A DNA stretch of 6,326 bases. Source: an uncultured Selenomonas sp. GTDB lineage: Bacteria; Bacillota; Negativicutes; Selenomonadales; Selenomonadaceae. Positions 1 to 5,410 of the stretch are shown piece by piece. The stretch is taken from NCBI GenBank assembly GCA_947097535.1, contig CAMURM010000105.1, forward strand, positions 1 through 6,326, written 5' to 3'. Every line of letters starts with the position of its first letter. Positions within the stretch are counted from its first letter, which is position 1. The notes under the pieces were generated by a model. That model was not told where the DNA came from. It made no database searches and worked only from the letters and a program-made list of their open reading frames with translations. The translations under genes and the position numbers were made by a program.

Positions 1-833
1 TGCAGATGCTTGGCTGGCATATCGTCGATACCTTCACGGCACCGGGAGACAAGCTCGGTATCACGCTCGGTATGCACGGGCATCGTGGCATCCGCGCGAG
101 AAATTATGCCGGCAGCAGTGCATCGGAGATCGATGCGAGCGCCACTTGCCCGACGTTTGCCGTGACGTACCAGTTCACGCCGCAGTTCATGATGTACGCA
201 AATCACAGCGAGAGTTTTGATGAGGGAACGGTCGTAGGCTCCGGCTATGCGAACATGGGAGAGACGATTCCGCCGGCAAAGACGAAGCAGAACGAGATTG
301 GCGTCAAGTATCAGAGCAAAGGGCTCTTGCAGACGCTGAGCTACTACAATATGCGCAAGCAGGGAACGAATGCCGTCATGCGAGGCGGTTTGCAGTATCT
401 GGAACTTGACAAGGAGCAGAAATACTCGGGCGTTGAGTATTCGGCTGTCGGAAAGATCGCGCCGCAGCTCGATATGGTATTGGCGCTGAACTGGCTGCAG
501 GCAAAGCAGACAAACGGCAGCGCTGTTCTGGGCTTGCCTACGTGGTCAGGAACGGCAGCGCTCGTTTATAAGCCGACCGATGTGCTTTCCGTTGTCGGTC
601 GCCTGAATTACAGCGGTGAGTCGCGCATCCGCCACAACAGTCCCTTGGATGTGCCTGCCTTCACGACGTTCGATCTGGGGCTGAATTACAAGATGCAGGT
701 TTCGGGCGAAGATGTTACGCTTTCCCTGATGTGCAGCAACCTCTTCAACAAGCGCTACTGGTACGCTTCGGGAAGCTCCATTGCCCCGGGGATGCCGCGC
801 ACGATTTCCCTGTCGGCGAGCTGCAGCTTCTGA
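1..833 (+). CDS. TonB-dependent outer-membrane receptor, C-terminal part (5' end outside window)
   Basis: The reading frame is open from the left edge (first full codon at base 3), so only about 276 C-terminal residues of a protein normally 600-800 long are present; the plug domain and TonB box are missing. What remains looks like the last strands of a 22-stranded beta-barrel. Counting from the first ATG (base 6), residues 52-72 read as a strand followed by SESFDEG, then residues 89-102 (PPAKTKQNEIGVKY) match the P-x-K-x-x-x-x-E-x-G-x-K-Y pattern of siderophore-type receptors. Residues 140-150 carry the SGVEYSA segment, 219-229 FTTFDLGLNYK, and 240-251 an LMCSNLFNKRYW motif. The chain ends PRTISLSASCSF, with the terminal aromatic residue expected for barrel assembly. 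The gene lies 38 bases upstream of a binding-protein gene, which suggests one uptake operon. Receptor class is secure. The ligand is inferred as a ferric siderophore; a corrinoid or heme is possible. Confidence 0.93.
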   Translation, partial: QMLGWHIVDTFTAPGDKLGITLGMHGHRGIRARNYAGSSASEIDASATCPTFAVTYQFTPQFMMYANHSESFDEGTVVGSGYANMGETIPPAKTKQNEIGVKYQSKGLLQTLSYYNMRKQGTNAVMRGGLQYLELDKEQKYSGVEYSAVGKIAPQLDMVLALNWLQAKQTNGSAVLGLPTWSGTAALVYKPTDVLSVVGRLNYSGESRIRHNSPLDVPAFTTFDLGLNYKMQVSGEDVTLSLMCSNLFNKRYWYASGSSIAPGMPRTISLSASCSF

Positions 834-871
834 TAACGGCGGGATTTTAGCTTCTCGGGGAAGATGATGCG

Positions 872-1888
872 ATGAAACGATGGTATTTGGGCGGCGTTCT
901 GCTGGGCGTGTTCTTCCTTTTCGCGCTCATTCGGGCAGGCTGCTCTTATGGCGATGAAAAGGCGGTCGTGCAGGCAGACGGCTTTGTCGTGGAAAACTAC
1001 GATTCGGCTTTGCGTCCGCATGTTTATCACTACAAGGAGCATCCGCAGCGCATCGTCGCGCTCTGGCAAAATTCGATTGAGACGTTGCTGGCTTTGGGCG
1101 CGGCCGATCGCATCATCGTGGCGGGCGGCTTGTCGGGCACCGATGTCCTGTCGCCGGAAAATGTGCCGCTGTATGAAAAAATTCCCGTGCGGCTCAGGCA
1201 GGTGCCCGATGTGGAAACGATGCTGACGCTGCAGCCGGATTTGATCGTCGGCTGGCTCTTTGATTTCACGCGACAGGGCAATGGCATCGGCCGCAGCGAT
1301 TTTTGGGAGAAGCGCGGTACGAATGTCTATATGACAACGATGAACGGCGCGGATTTCAAAGATGTCCACACGTTGGAGGATGAGCTAAAATTTATCCGCG
1401 ATCTGGGTACGATCGTCGATCAAGAGGAAAGGGCAGTGCAGCTTGAGCAGGAGATTCGCGCTGAGATGAAGCCGATAGCTGCGGAAAAGCCGCGCGTTCT
1501 CGTCGTATCTTCGGCTGCGCGCCAGCTGACGATCTATACGCCGCGCACGCTGTCGGGCGATATTTTGGAGCGGCTTGGCGCCGAGGTACTGGGCGCCGAT
1601 CGTCAGATGGTGGGGGAGGATGAGTTTATCAGCTATGAGCAGCTCCTGCTCCTCGATCCCGATGTCATATTCGTACAATCCGCGTCGCCGCAGGATCAGA
1701 GCCCGCGTGAGCGGCTCCGCGCCAATCCAGCGCTTCGGCGTCTTCGCGCCGTGCAGGAAGGGCGCATCTATTGTGTGCCCTTCTATCTCCTGCGCTGCCC
1801 GGGTGTAAGGGTGCTGGATACGATTCGCTGCTTCAAGCAAGGATTGTCCGGAGAAAATGCGGCCAGATCGGAAGGGGGCGCTGCATGA
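872..1888 (+). CDS. Periplasmic ABC-transporter substrate-binding protein, FepB/BtuF type (iron-chelate or corrinoid)
   Basis: This 338-residue protein should capture ligand released by the outer-membrane receptor and deliver it to the inner-membrane permease. Residues 1-24 form a signal sequence (charged KRW, a hydrophobic run to about residue 20, then RAGC), giving a possible lipidation site at Cys24, although Arg at -3 is unusual for a lipobox. The N-lobe shows PQRIVAL (58-64), ETLLALGAADRIIVAG (70-85) and VPDVETMLTLQPDLIVG (111-127), where family members have a 'pdlE.llaLkPDLii' segment. A long helix (about 165-203) probably joins the lobes. The C-lobe has PRVLVV (207-212), LSGDILERLGAEVLG (227-241), ISYEQLLLLDPDVIFV (253-268) and NPALRRLRAVQEGRIYCVPF (285-304), all typical of periplasmic-binding-protein family 2. 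The ATG at 872 follows a GGGGAAG-type site at a 9-base gap. The stop overlaps the permease ATG (ATGA), indicating translational coupling. The ligand cannot be fixed from sequence alone. Confidence 0.93.
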   Translation: MKRWYLGGVLLGVFFLFALIRAGCSYGDEKAVVQADGFVVENYDSALRPHVYHYKEHPQRIVALWQNSIETLLALGAADRIIVAGGLSGTDVLSPENVPLYEKIPVRLRQVPDVETMLTLQPDLIVGWLFDFTRQGNGIGRSDFWEKRGTNVYMTTMNGADFKDVHTLEDELKFIRDLGTIVDQEERAVQLEQEIRAEMKPIAAEKPRVLVVSSAARQLTIYTPRTLSGDILERLGAEVLGADRQMVGEDEFISYEQLLLLDPDVIFVQSASPQDQSPRERLRANPALRRLRAVQEGRIYCVPFYLLRCPGVRVLDTIRCFKQGLSGENAARSEGGAA

Positions 1889-2937
1889 AAAACAAGATGA
1901 TGGAAAGCGGTCTTTCCTCGTGGCTCTTGAGCGGACTGCTCATCGCATCCGTCTTATGCGCCGTGACGGTCGGTACGGTTGAGGTTTCTTTTGCGCAAGC
2001 CTTCGGCTCGATCGTCTACGGCATAACGGGATGGAGCATCTTCGCCTCTTACGGCGATACTGCCGTCTACGACATCGTCTGGCTTTTGCGCCTGCCGCGC
2101 ATCGTGCTCGCCGTATTGACGGGCATGGGGCTTTCTGTCTGCGGCGTCATCATGCAGGCGATTGTGAAAAACCCGTTGGCAGATCCCTATATTCTGGGCA
2201 TTTCCTCGGGCGCCTCTTTGGGCGCTACGGCGGCGATCATGTTGGGACTCGGCGCTTTCCTCGGCGAAAACTTCGTGGGACTTGCGGCGGCGGGCGGCGC
2301 TTTTGCCGTATCCATGGGCGTCCTCATCTTATCGGGCGTCGGCGGTCACTCCAGCCCGGTCAAGCTCTTGCTTTCCGGTATGGCATTGAGCGCCGTTTGC
2401 AGTGCGTTTTCGAGCTTTATCGTTTATTTTGCCAACAACCGTGAGGGAATGCAGACCATCGCTTACTGGCTCATGGGCAGTCTGGCGAATGCTAAATGGG
2501 AGAATCTCGCGGTGATCTGCCCGATCATCGTGCTCGGCACGGCGTTTTTCTGGACGCAGAGCCAGATTTTGAATCTCATGCTCGTGGGCGATGCCACAGC
2601 CATCACGCTGGGCAGGAATCTGACGCGCTATCGCCATGGCTATCTTGTCCTGTCGTCCCTGATGGTGGGCTTCGTCGTCTACTCCGCAGGCATGATCGGC
2701 TTCGTCGGCTTGATCTGCCCGCATGTCATGCGCATGCTCACGGGCGCGGAGCATCGCCGGCTCCTGCCTGCCAGCGCCTTTGCCGGCGCCATCCTGCTCG
2801 TCTGGGCGGATGTGTTGTGCCGCACGATCCTGCCGCGGACAGAGTTGCCGATTGGCATCCTCGTCTCGCTGGTCGGCGCACCGTGCTTCGTCTATTTGAT
2901 GGTACGGCGCAGCTACGGCTTCGGGGAATCAGAGTAA
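1885..2937 (+). CDS. FecCD/BtuC-family ABC transporter permease
   Basis: This 350-residue inner-membrane permease would form a homodimeric channel for the ligand delivered by the upstream binding protein. Family signatures are clear: RLPRIVLAVLTGMGLSVCG at 69-87, then MQAIVKNPLADPYILGISSG at 90-109; SGMALSAVCSAF at 164-175; YWLMGSL at 194-200; SAGMIGFVGLICPHVMRML at 267-285; and ELPIGILVSLVGAPCFVYLM at 320-339. About ten hydrophobic segments fit the BtuC fold. The segment at 267-305, with H280, R283 and the LLP-x-x-A-x-x-GA run, is close to BtuC of E. coli (from memory). The frame is open further upstream, but ATG 1885 is preferred because it has GGAAGGGGG at 1870-1878 and overlaps the preceding stop as ATGA. 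No ATPase gene follows, and a perfect inverted repeat begins only 6 bases past the stop. The protein looks intact, with no missing motif. Confidence 0.95.
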   Translation: MKNKMMESGLSSWLLSGLLIASVLCAVTVGTVEVSFAQAFGSIVYGITGWSIFASYGDTAVYDIVWLLRLPRIVLAVLTGMGLSVCGVIMQAIVKNPLADPYILGISSGASLGATAAIMLGLGAFLGENFVGLAAAGGAFAVSMGVLILSGVGGHSSPVKLLLSGMALSAVCSAFSSFIVYFANNREGMQTIAYWLMGSLANAKWENLAVICPIIVLGTAFFWTQSQILNLMLVGDATAITLGRNLTRYRHGYLVLSSLMVGFVVYSAGMIGFVGLICPHVMRMLTGAEHRRLLPASAFAGAILLVWADVLCRTILPRTELPIGILVSLVGAPCFVYLMVRRSYGFGESE

Positions 2938-2943
2938 ACTACA

Positions 2944-2976
2944 CGCACAAACGTCCACAAAGTGGACGTTTGTGCG
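2944..2976. repeat. Perfect 15-bp inverted repeat just after the permease gene
   Basis: The arms are CGCACAAACGTCCAC (2944-2958) and its exact reverse complement (2962-2976), separated by only AAA. The repeat begins 6 bases after the permease stop. On the + strand it is followed by CCGCCGTTGC, with no T-run, so it does not fit a canonical Rho-independent terminator. On the - strand the following bases (TGTAGTTTA) are only moderately T-rich. It could act as an mRNA 3'-end stabiliser, a weak or factor-assisted terminator, or a protein-binding palindrome. Its presence is certain; its role is open. Confidence 0.85.
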
Positions 2977-3077
2977 CCGCCGTTGCATGAAGGAGCCAAT
3001 CAGTCTGCGCTTTCGGCTTGACTTCTTGGATTTTCATGGTAAGAGATTTTGGTGCGGGTGTTCAACGTACCTAATGA

Positions 3078-3127
3078 CAGGATCGCTGTGCGAAGCTTCC
3101 ACCGCTTCGCACGGCGATCCTGTTTTT
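3078..3127 (+). terminator. Intrinsic (Rho-independent) terminator, + strand
   Basis: A 19-bp stem pairs 3078-3096 (CAGGATCGCTGTGCGAAGC) with 3104-3122, interrupted only by one G-U pair, around a 7-base loop, and is followed by TTTTT at 3123-3127. This is a strong canonical terminator for rightward transcription. It lies about 140 bases after the permease stop, so it is either the distal end of the uptake operon or the end of a separate short transcript starting in the gap. The - strand side has no T-run, so it appears one-directional. Confidence 0.88.
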
Positions 3128-3237
3128 GCGTATGCCCGATCATGTGCTCTTCCTCCACAGTAGTGAGAAGTCTACCGGCTGGCATATTATTGAAAGTCTC
3201 CTTAGTGCTGAAGCTTATTCGTGCTTCCTGTAATGTT

Positions 3238-3275
3238 ATTACGGGAAAATGTATATATTTATGATTTCCCGTAAT
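3238..3275. repeat. 11-bp inverted repeat flanking an AT-rich core (operator-like)
   Basis: ATTACGGGAAA (3238-3248) is exactly reverse-complementary to TTTCCCGTAAT (3265-3275), with a 16-base almost purely A/T spacer that includes TATATT (3254-3259), a 5-of-6 match to a -10 box. A further GTAAT at 3230-3234 makes a second smaller dyad with ATTAC at 3238-3242. The layout resembles a regulator-binding site around a promoter core, but no well-placed -35 box was found, and the centre is about 110 bases upstream of the consensus promoter at 3368. Function is inferred. Confidence 0.5.
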
Positions 3276-3367
3276 AAGGGGATGGTAATATAAAGCAGAT
3301 GCAGCGTAATCTGTCACCGCGCCGCTGTCTTCTCCAGGCGATGGTGAAAGATTTCCGAAGAAGCGGC

Positions 3368-3396
3368 TTGACAACGCAGGCAAAGAGTCGTATAAT
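3368..3396 (+). promoter_or_regulatory. Consensus sigma-70-type promoter for the symporter gene
   Basis: TTGACA at 3368-3373 and TATAAT at 3391-3396 both match the vegetative sigma-factor consensus exactly and are separated by the ideal 17 bases. Transcription should start near 3402-3404, leaving a leader of roughly 108 bases before the symporter ATG at 3511. A promoter this strong normally implies either high constitutive expression or control by a repressor or leader element. It lies well after the terminator at 3127, so the symporter gene is transcribed separately from the uptake operon. Confidence 0.9.
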
Positions 3397-3434
3397 ACAA
3401 ACCATACTAGTTTTATATGAATTAATCATCAACT

Positions 3435-3489
3435 GCTTCTGAAAGGAAGCGGGGACTGATTGCATCGGTGCCGTTGCGATGCTTCGCAA
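3435..3489 (+). promoter_or_regulatory. Structured 5' leader of the symporter gene with alternative hairpins
   Basis: Within the predicted leader, GCTTC (3435-3439) can pair with GAAGC (3446-3450). Further on, GCATCG (3462-3467) can pair with CGATGC (3477-3482), while TTGCGA (3474-3479) can pair with TCGCAA (3484-3489). The last two hairpins share bases 3477-3479 and so exclude each other. They lie just upstream of the ribosome binding site AAGGGG at 3501-3506. No known riboswitch class was recognised, there is no T-run after either hairpin, and stems of 5-6 bp can arise by chance. Confidence 0.35.
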
Positions 3490-3510
3490 GGCGCAGAAAG
3501 AAGGGGTAGC

Positions 3511-4821
3511 ATGCCGGAAGATAAGAATCATGCAGCCGTCGAGAAAACGGCGCAGGCGGCGCTTGCGAAGAGCCGCCAAAACGGGCAGGGGAAGCAGTTC
3601 ATCCTGTGGTTTCTCGCGCTCGTCGTCGGCGCCGGCCTGGGCTGGCTGAATATCGGGCCCTTGAACGAGCTCTTTGACTTTGTCGCGACGGTGTTCACGC
3701 GCCTGTTTCAGTTCATCGCCGTGCCGACGATCGCGCTCGCCGTCATCACGACGCTTGCCGCGCTCGGTGCGAAGAAAGATACGGGGCGCATCTTCGCCCA
3801 TGCCGTCACCTACACGCTCTTGACGACGATTTCAGCGGCAGCGGTCGGACTCGCTCTCTATCTGTGGATCGCGCCGGGCAATCTGCCCGCTGAGGTCATC
3901 GGCGCCGGCATGGCGGATGTGCCGCAGAAGCTCGGCACGCTTTCCTACTACGACCATATCCTCTCGGTCATTCCGAACAACCTCTTGCAGCCGTTCCTCT
4001 CGGGCAACGTGCTCTCGGTCATGCTCATCGCGGCATCCGTCGGACTCGCGCTCGCCTTTATGCCCAAGACGGAGAACCGTGAGGTGCTCTTAAAGGCGCT
4101 CCATGGCGCGCAGGAGCTTCTCTTCACGCTGATCCGCGCGCTGCTCTACGTCCTGCCCGTCGGCATCCTCGCTTTTGCCGCGCAGCTTTCGGCGCAGATC
4201 GAGGCCGGCGTCATCGTCGGTGCGCTCGGCAAGTACACGGCTGTCGTCATTGGCGGCAACCTCATCCAGTTCTTCATCATCCTACCGCTCTTTTTGCTCG
4301 TGCGCGGCCTCAATCCGCTCCACGTCTTTCGCAAGATGGCGCCGGCCGTCGCCGTGGCTCTCTTCACGAAGAGCTCGGCAGGTACCTTGCCTGTGACGCT
4401 GGCCTCGGCAGAAAAGAACCTCAAGGTGAATCCGACGGTTTCGCGCTTCGTACTGCCGATCTGCACGACGATCAACATGAACGGCTGCGCCGCCTTCATC
4501 CTCGTGACCTCGCTCTTCGTCATGCAGAACGCGGGCTTCGAGCTGACACTTGGGACGATGCTCACCTGGCTCTTCGTCGCCGTCCTCGCTGCCATCGGCA
4601 ACGCGGGCGTGCCCATGGGCTGCTACTTCCTGACGCTCTCTTTGATGTCGTCGCTTGGCGCGCCGCTCGGGCTCATGGGTGTGATCCTGCCCATCTACAC
4701 GATCATCGACATGATCGAGACGGCAGAAAACGTCTGGTCTGATTCCGCCGTCTGCGCCATGACGGATCACGATCTCGAAGGTACGCTGGAACGCGAGGAC
4801 GCGCATCCGGCGGAGGCGTAA
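3511..4821 (+). CDS. Dicarboxylate/amino acid:cation symporter (DAACS, GltP/SstT superfamily)
   Basis: This 436-residue inner-membrane protein belongs to the sodium-coupled glutamate-transporter fold and should import an amino acid or dicarboxylate. After a hydrophilic N-terminal tail (1-28) it has about eight membrane segments. Family landmarks are the serine-rich re-entrant hairpin KSSAGTLPVT (287-296), TTINMNG (319-325, versus the usual NMDGT), the second hairpin GNAGVPMG (363-370), and the last helix DMIETAENVWSD (400-411). Aligned by eye to GltPh, D400, N407 and D411 match D394, N401 and D405. Arg397, which binds the acidic side chain, is Glu403, the sodium ligand Asp312 is Asn324, and Thr314 is Cys326. 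The ETA-x-N-x-x-x-D pattern resembles SstT (from memory), so a neutral substrate such as serine or threonine is plausible. ATG 3511 is chosen over an upstream in-frame TTG (3460) because AAGGGG sits 4 bases ahead and residues before it look non-membrane and unconserved. It appears monocistronic. Confidence 0.92.
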   Translation: MPEDKNHAAVEKTAQAALAKSRQNGQGKQFILWFLALVVGAGLGWLNIGPLNELFDFVATVFTRLFQFIAVPTIALAVITTLAALGAKKDTGRIFAHAVTYTLLTTISAAAVGLALYLWIAPGNLPAEVIGAGMADVPQKLGTLSYYDHILSVIPNNLLQPFLSGNVLSVMLIAASVGLALAFMPKTENREVLLKALHGAQELLFTLIRALLYVLPVGILAFAAQLSAQIEAGVIVGALGKYTAVVIGGNLIQFFIILPLFLLVRGLNPLHVFRKMAPAVAVALFTKSSAGTLPVTLASAEKNLKVNPTVSRFVLPICTTINMNGCAAFILVTSLFVMQNAGFELTLGTMLTWLFVAVLAAIGNAGVPMGCYFLTLSLMSSLGAPLGLMGVILPIYTIIDMIETAENVWSDSAVCAMTDHDLEGTLEREDAHPAEA

Positions 4822-4832
4822 ATAAGCTGAAC

Positions 4833-4868
4833 AACAAAAAAGCAGGCTGCGTCGCCTGCTTTTTTGTT
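4833..4868. terminator. Bidirectional intrinsic terminator between convergent genes
   Basis: GCAGGC (4842-4847) pairs with GCCTGC (4854-4859) around the loop TGCGTC, flanked by six A on the left and six T on the right; pairing extends to a 15-bp stem (4833-4847 with 4854-4868). Read rightward, a GC hairpin followed by TTTTTT ends the symporter transcript 12 bases past its stop. Read leftward, the same symmetry gives a hairpin followed by TTTTTT, ending the toxin transcript about 20 bases past the toxin stop. Confidence 0.92.
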
Positions 4869-4888
4869 TGCCTGTTGTTTGTCGCACG

Positions 4889-5158
4889 TCAATACACTTC
4901 GCGCCGATGTCCTATGGTGAGCGCGAGGATGACGAGTCGCTCGTCCTCAATGGTGCAGATCAGGCGGTAGTCGCCGATGCGGTAGCGCCATTGTCCCTTG
5001 CGGTTCGCCGTGAGCGCTTTTCCGTGTGCACGGGGATCCTCGCAGAGCATGAGATTTTTCGCAATCCAGCCACGGATGATCCGGCGCGTATAGTGATCGA
5101 GCTTTTTGAACTCTCGATCGAAAGCGGCGGTCGTCTGTACCTCATACGTCGTCTTCAA
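4889..5158 (-). CDS. RelE/ParE-family type II toxin (probable mRNA interferase)
   Basis: This 89-residue protein fits the compact RelE fold, whose members usually cleave mRNA in the ribosome (RelE type) or, in the ParE branch, poison gyrase. Visible features are an N-terminal strand (TYEVQTT), a helical pair with FDREFKKLD (13-21) and RRIIRGWIAKNLM (25-37), then GKAL (46-49), the strand GQWRYRIGDYRLICTIEDE (55-73), and the C-terminal LALTIGHRREVY (78-89). R58/R60, R65, R85/R86 and Y89 fall where RelE has its catalytic Lys/Arg/Tyr residues (aligned by eye), favouring an RNase role. The start is taken as TTG at 5158-5156, because AGGAG (5170-5166 on the - strand) lies 7 bases before it and the family normally begins there. 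The frame runs further upstream, but that part is Arg/Ser-rich shadow sequence over the antitoxin. It overlaps the antitoxin gene by 17 bases, implying coupled translation. Confidence 0.88.
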   Translation of the reverse strand: MKTTYEVQTTAAFDREFKKLDHYTRRIIRGWIAKNLMLCEDPRAHGKALTANRKGQWRYRIGDYRLICTIEDERLVILALTIGHRREVY

Positions 5159-5375
5159 GGTCGAGCTCCTTCCACAATTCCTCGATCGGCTTCGCCTTCC
5201 TGCCGCTGCGCACATACTCTTCATACGCCTCTTCGGCAAGCGCGATGTCGTACTCATCTTCGATCTTTTCAAAGAGTGCCTGCTTGAAGGCTTCCCCGAG
5301 CGAGATCGCGTGCAGCTTTGCATAGCTCTCGGCAAGCGCTTTCTCCGTGTCCGTGAGTCGGATTGAAAAGCTCAT
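5142..5375 (-). CDS. RelB-like ribbon-helix-helix antitoxin (DUF6290-like)
   Basis: This 77-residue protein should neutralise the RelE-like toxin encoded directly downstream and repress their shared promoter. Residues 2-7 (SFSIRL) form the DNA-contacting beta-strand of a ribbon-helix-helix domain. Helices follow at 8-22 (TDTEKALAESYAKLH) and 25-41 (SLGEAFKQALFEKIEDE). The C-terminal half is acidic and probably wraps the toxin (EEAYEEYVRSGRK, then PIEELWKELDLEDD). ATG 5375 is preferred because AGGGAG (5389-5384, - strand) lies 8 bases ahead and the family typically starts MSFSIRL. An in-frame ATG at 5381 would add only Met-Asn and leave just 2 bases to the same site. The promoter at 5400-5428 gives a leader of only about 18 bases. 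Antitoxin-first order and overlap with the toxin match standard type II modules. Confidence 0.88.
   Translation of the reverse strand: MSFSIRLTDTEKALAESYAKLHAISLGEAFKQALFEKIEDEYDIALAEEAYEEYVRSGRKAKPIEELWKELDLEDDV
5166..5170 (-). promoter_or_regulatory. Ribosome binding site that fixes the toxin TTG start
   Basis: AGGAG on the - strand lies inside the antitoxin coding sequence, 7 bases before the TTG at 5158. It is the only good site near the toxin reading frame and argues for the TTG start over any upstream ATG in the same frame. Confidence 0.7.
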
Positions 5376-5396
5376 GTTCATCTCTCCCTTTCTGCA

Positions 5397-5410
5397 TACA
5401 ATGTACTACA
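5397..5410. promoter_or_regulatory. Possible antitoxin operator: overlapping TACA/TGTA palindromes
   Basis: The stretch TACAATGTACTACA contains TACA-A-TGTA (5397-5405) and TGTA-C-TACA (5402-5410), giving three half-sites spaced 5 bases apart and covering the -10 box. Ribbon-helix-helix antitoxins usually bind short spaced half-sites at their own promoter, so this is the natural operator candidate. The half-sites are only 4 bases long, so this is an inference. Confidence 0.4.

Larger units (their letters stand above)
2938..3510. other. Long intergenic region with inverted repeats, terminator and promoter, no convincing gene
   Basis: About 570 bases separate the permease from the symporter gene. 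Short open frames exist on both strands, but none has recognisable family similarity and most run through the inverted repeats. The stretch is visibly more AT-rich than its coding neighbours, especially 3180-3300 and 3395-3430. From left to right it holds a perfect 15-bp inverted repeat, an intrinsic terminator, an 11-bp inverted repeat around an AT-rich core, two adjacent small hairpins, a consensus promoter and the symporter leader; each is listed separately. No transposase, tRNA or known riboswitch could be recognised. Confidence 0.7.

Noticed and set aside
755..1369. Long - strand ORFs opposite the receptor, binding-protein, permease, symporter and exported-protein genes.
   Set aside because: They are Arg/His-rich antisense shadows of GC-rich genes with clear family matches on the + strand, and they lack ribosome binding sites or domains.
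2939..3037. Possible 32-residue - strand ORF from ATG 3037 to a stop at 2939.
   Set aside because: No ribosome binding site, and its C-terminal half is simply the 15-bp inverted repeat translated. Worth revisiting only if conserved in relatives.
2972..3163. 63-residue + strand ORF in the gap after the permease.
   Set aside because: It spans the terminator hairpin and T-run and has no ribosome binding site ahead of its first ATG or recognisable domain. An internal ATG at 2987 is no better.
3000..3185. Possible 61-residue gene on the - strand, starting ATG 3185 with AAGGAG 12 bases upstream.
   Set aside because: The ribosome binding site is too distant, the frame runs straight through the terminator stem at 3078-3122, and the product resembles no family I know. 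The AAGGAG could be chance.
3314..3365. GCCGCTGTC and GGTGAAAGATTTCC recall fragments of the cobalamin riboswitch, tempting because a BtuC-like permease is nearby.
   Set aside because: The pieces are in the wrong order, the GCCACTG core and the GCCAGGA-type element are absent, and the region lies upstream of the promoter for a symporter gene.
5106..5366. + strand ORFs over the toxin-antitoxin genes.
   Set aside because: The - strand frames encode recognisable RelB and RelE family proteins with promoter, ribosome binding sites and terminator, so these are shadows.
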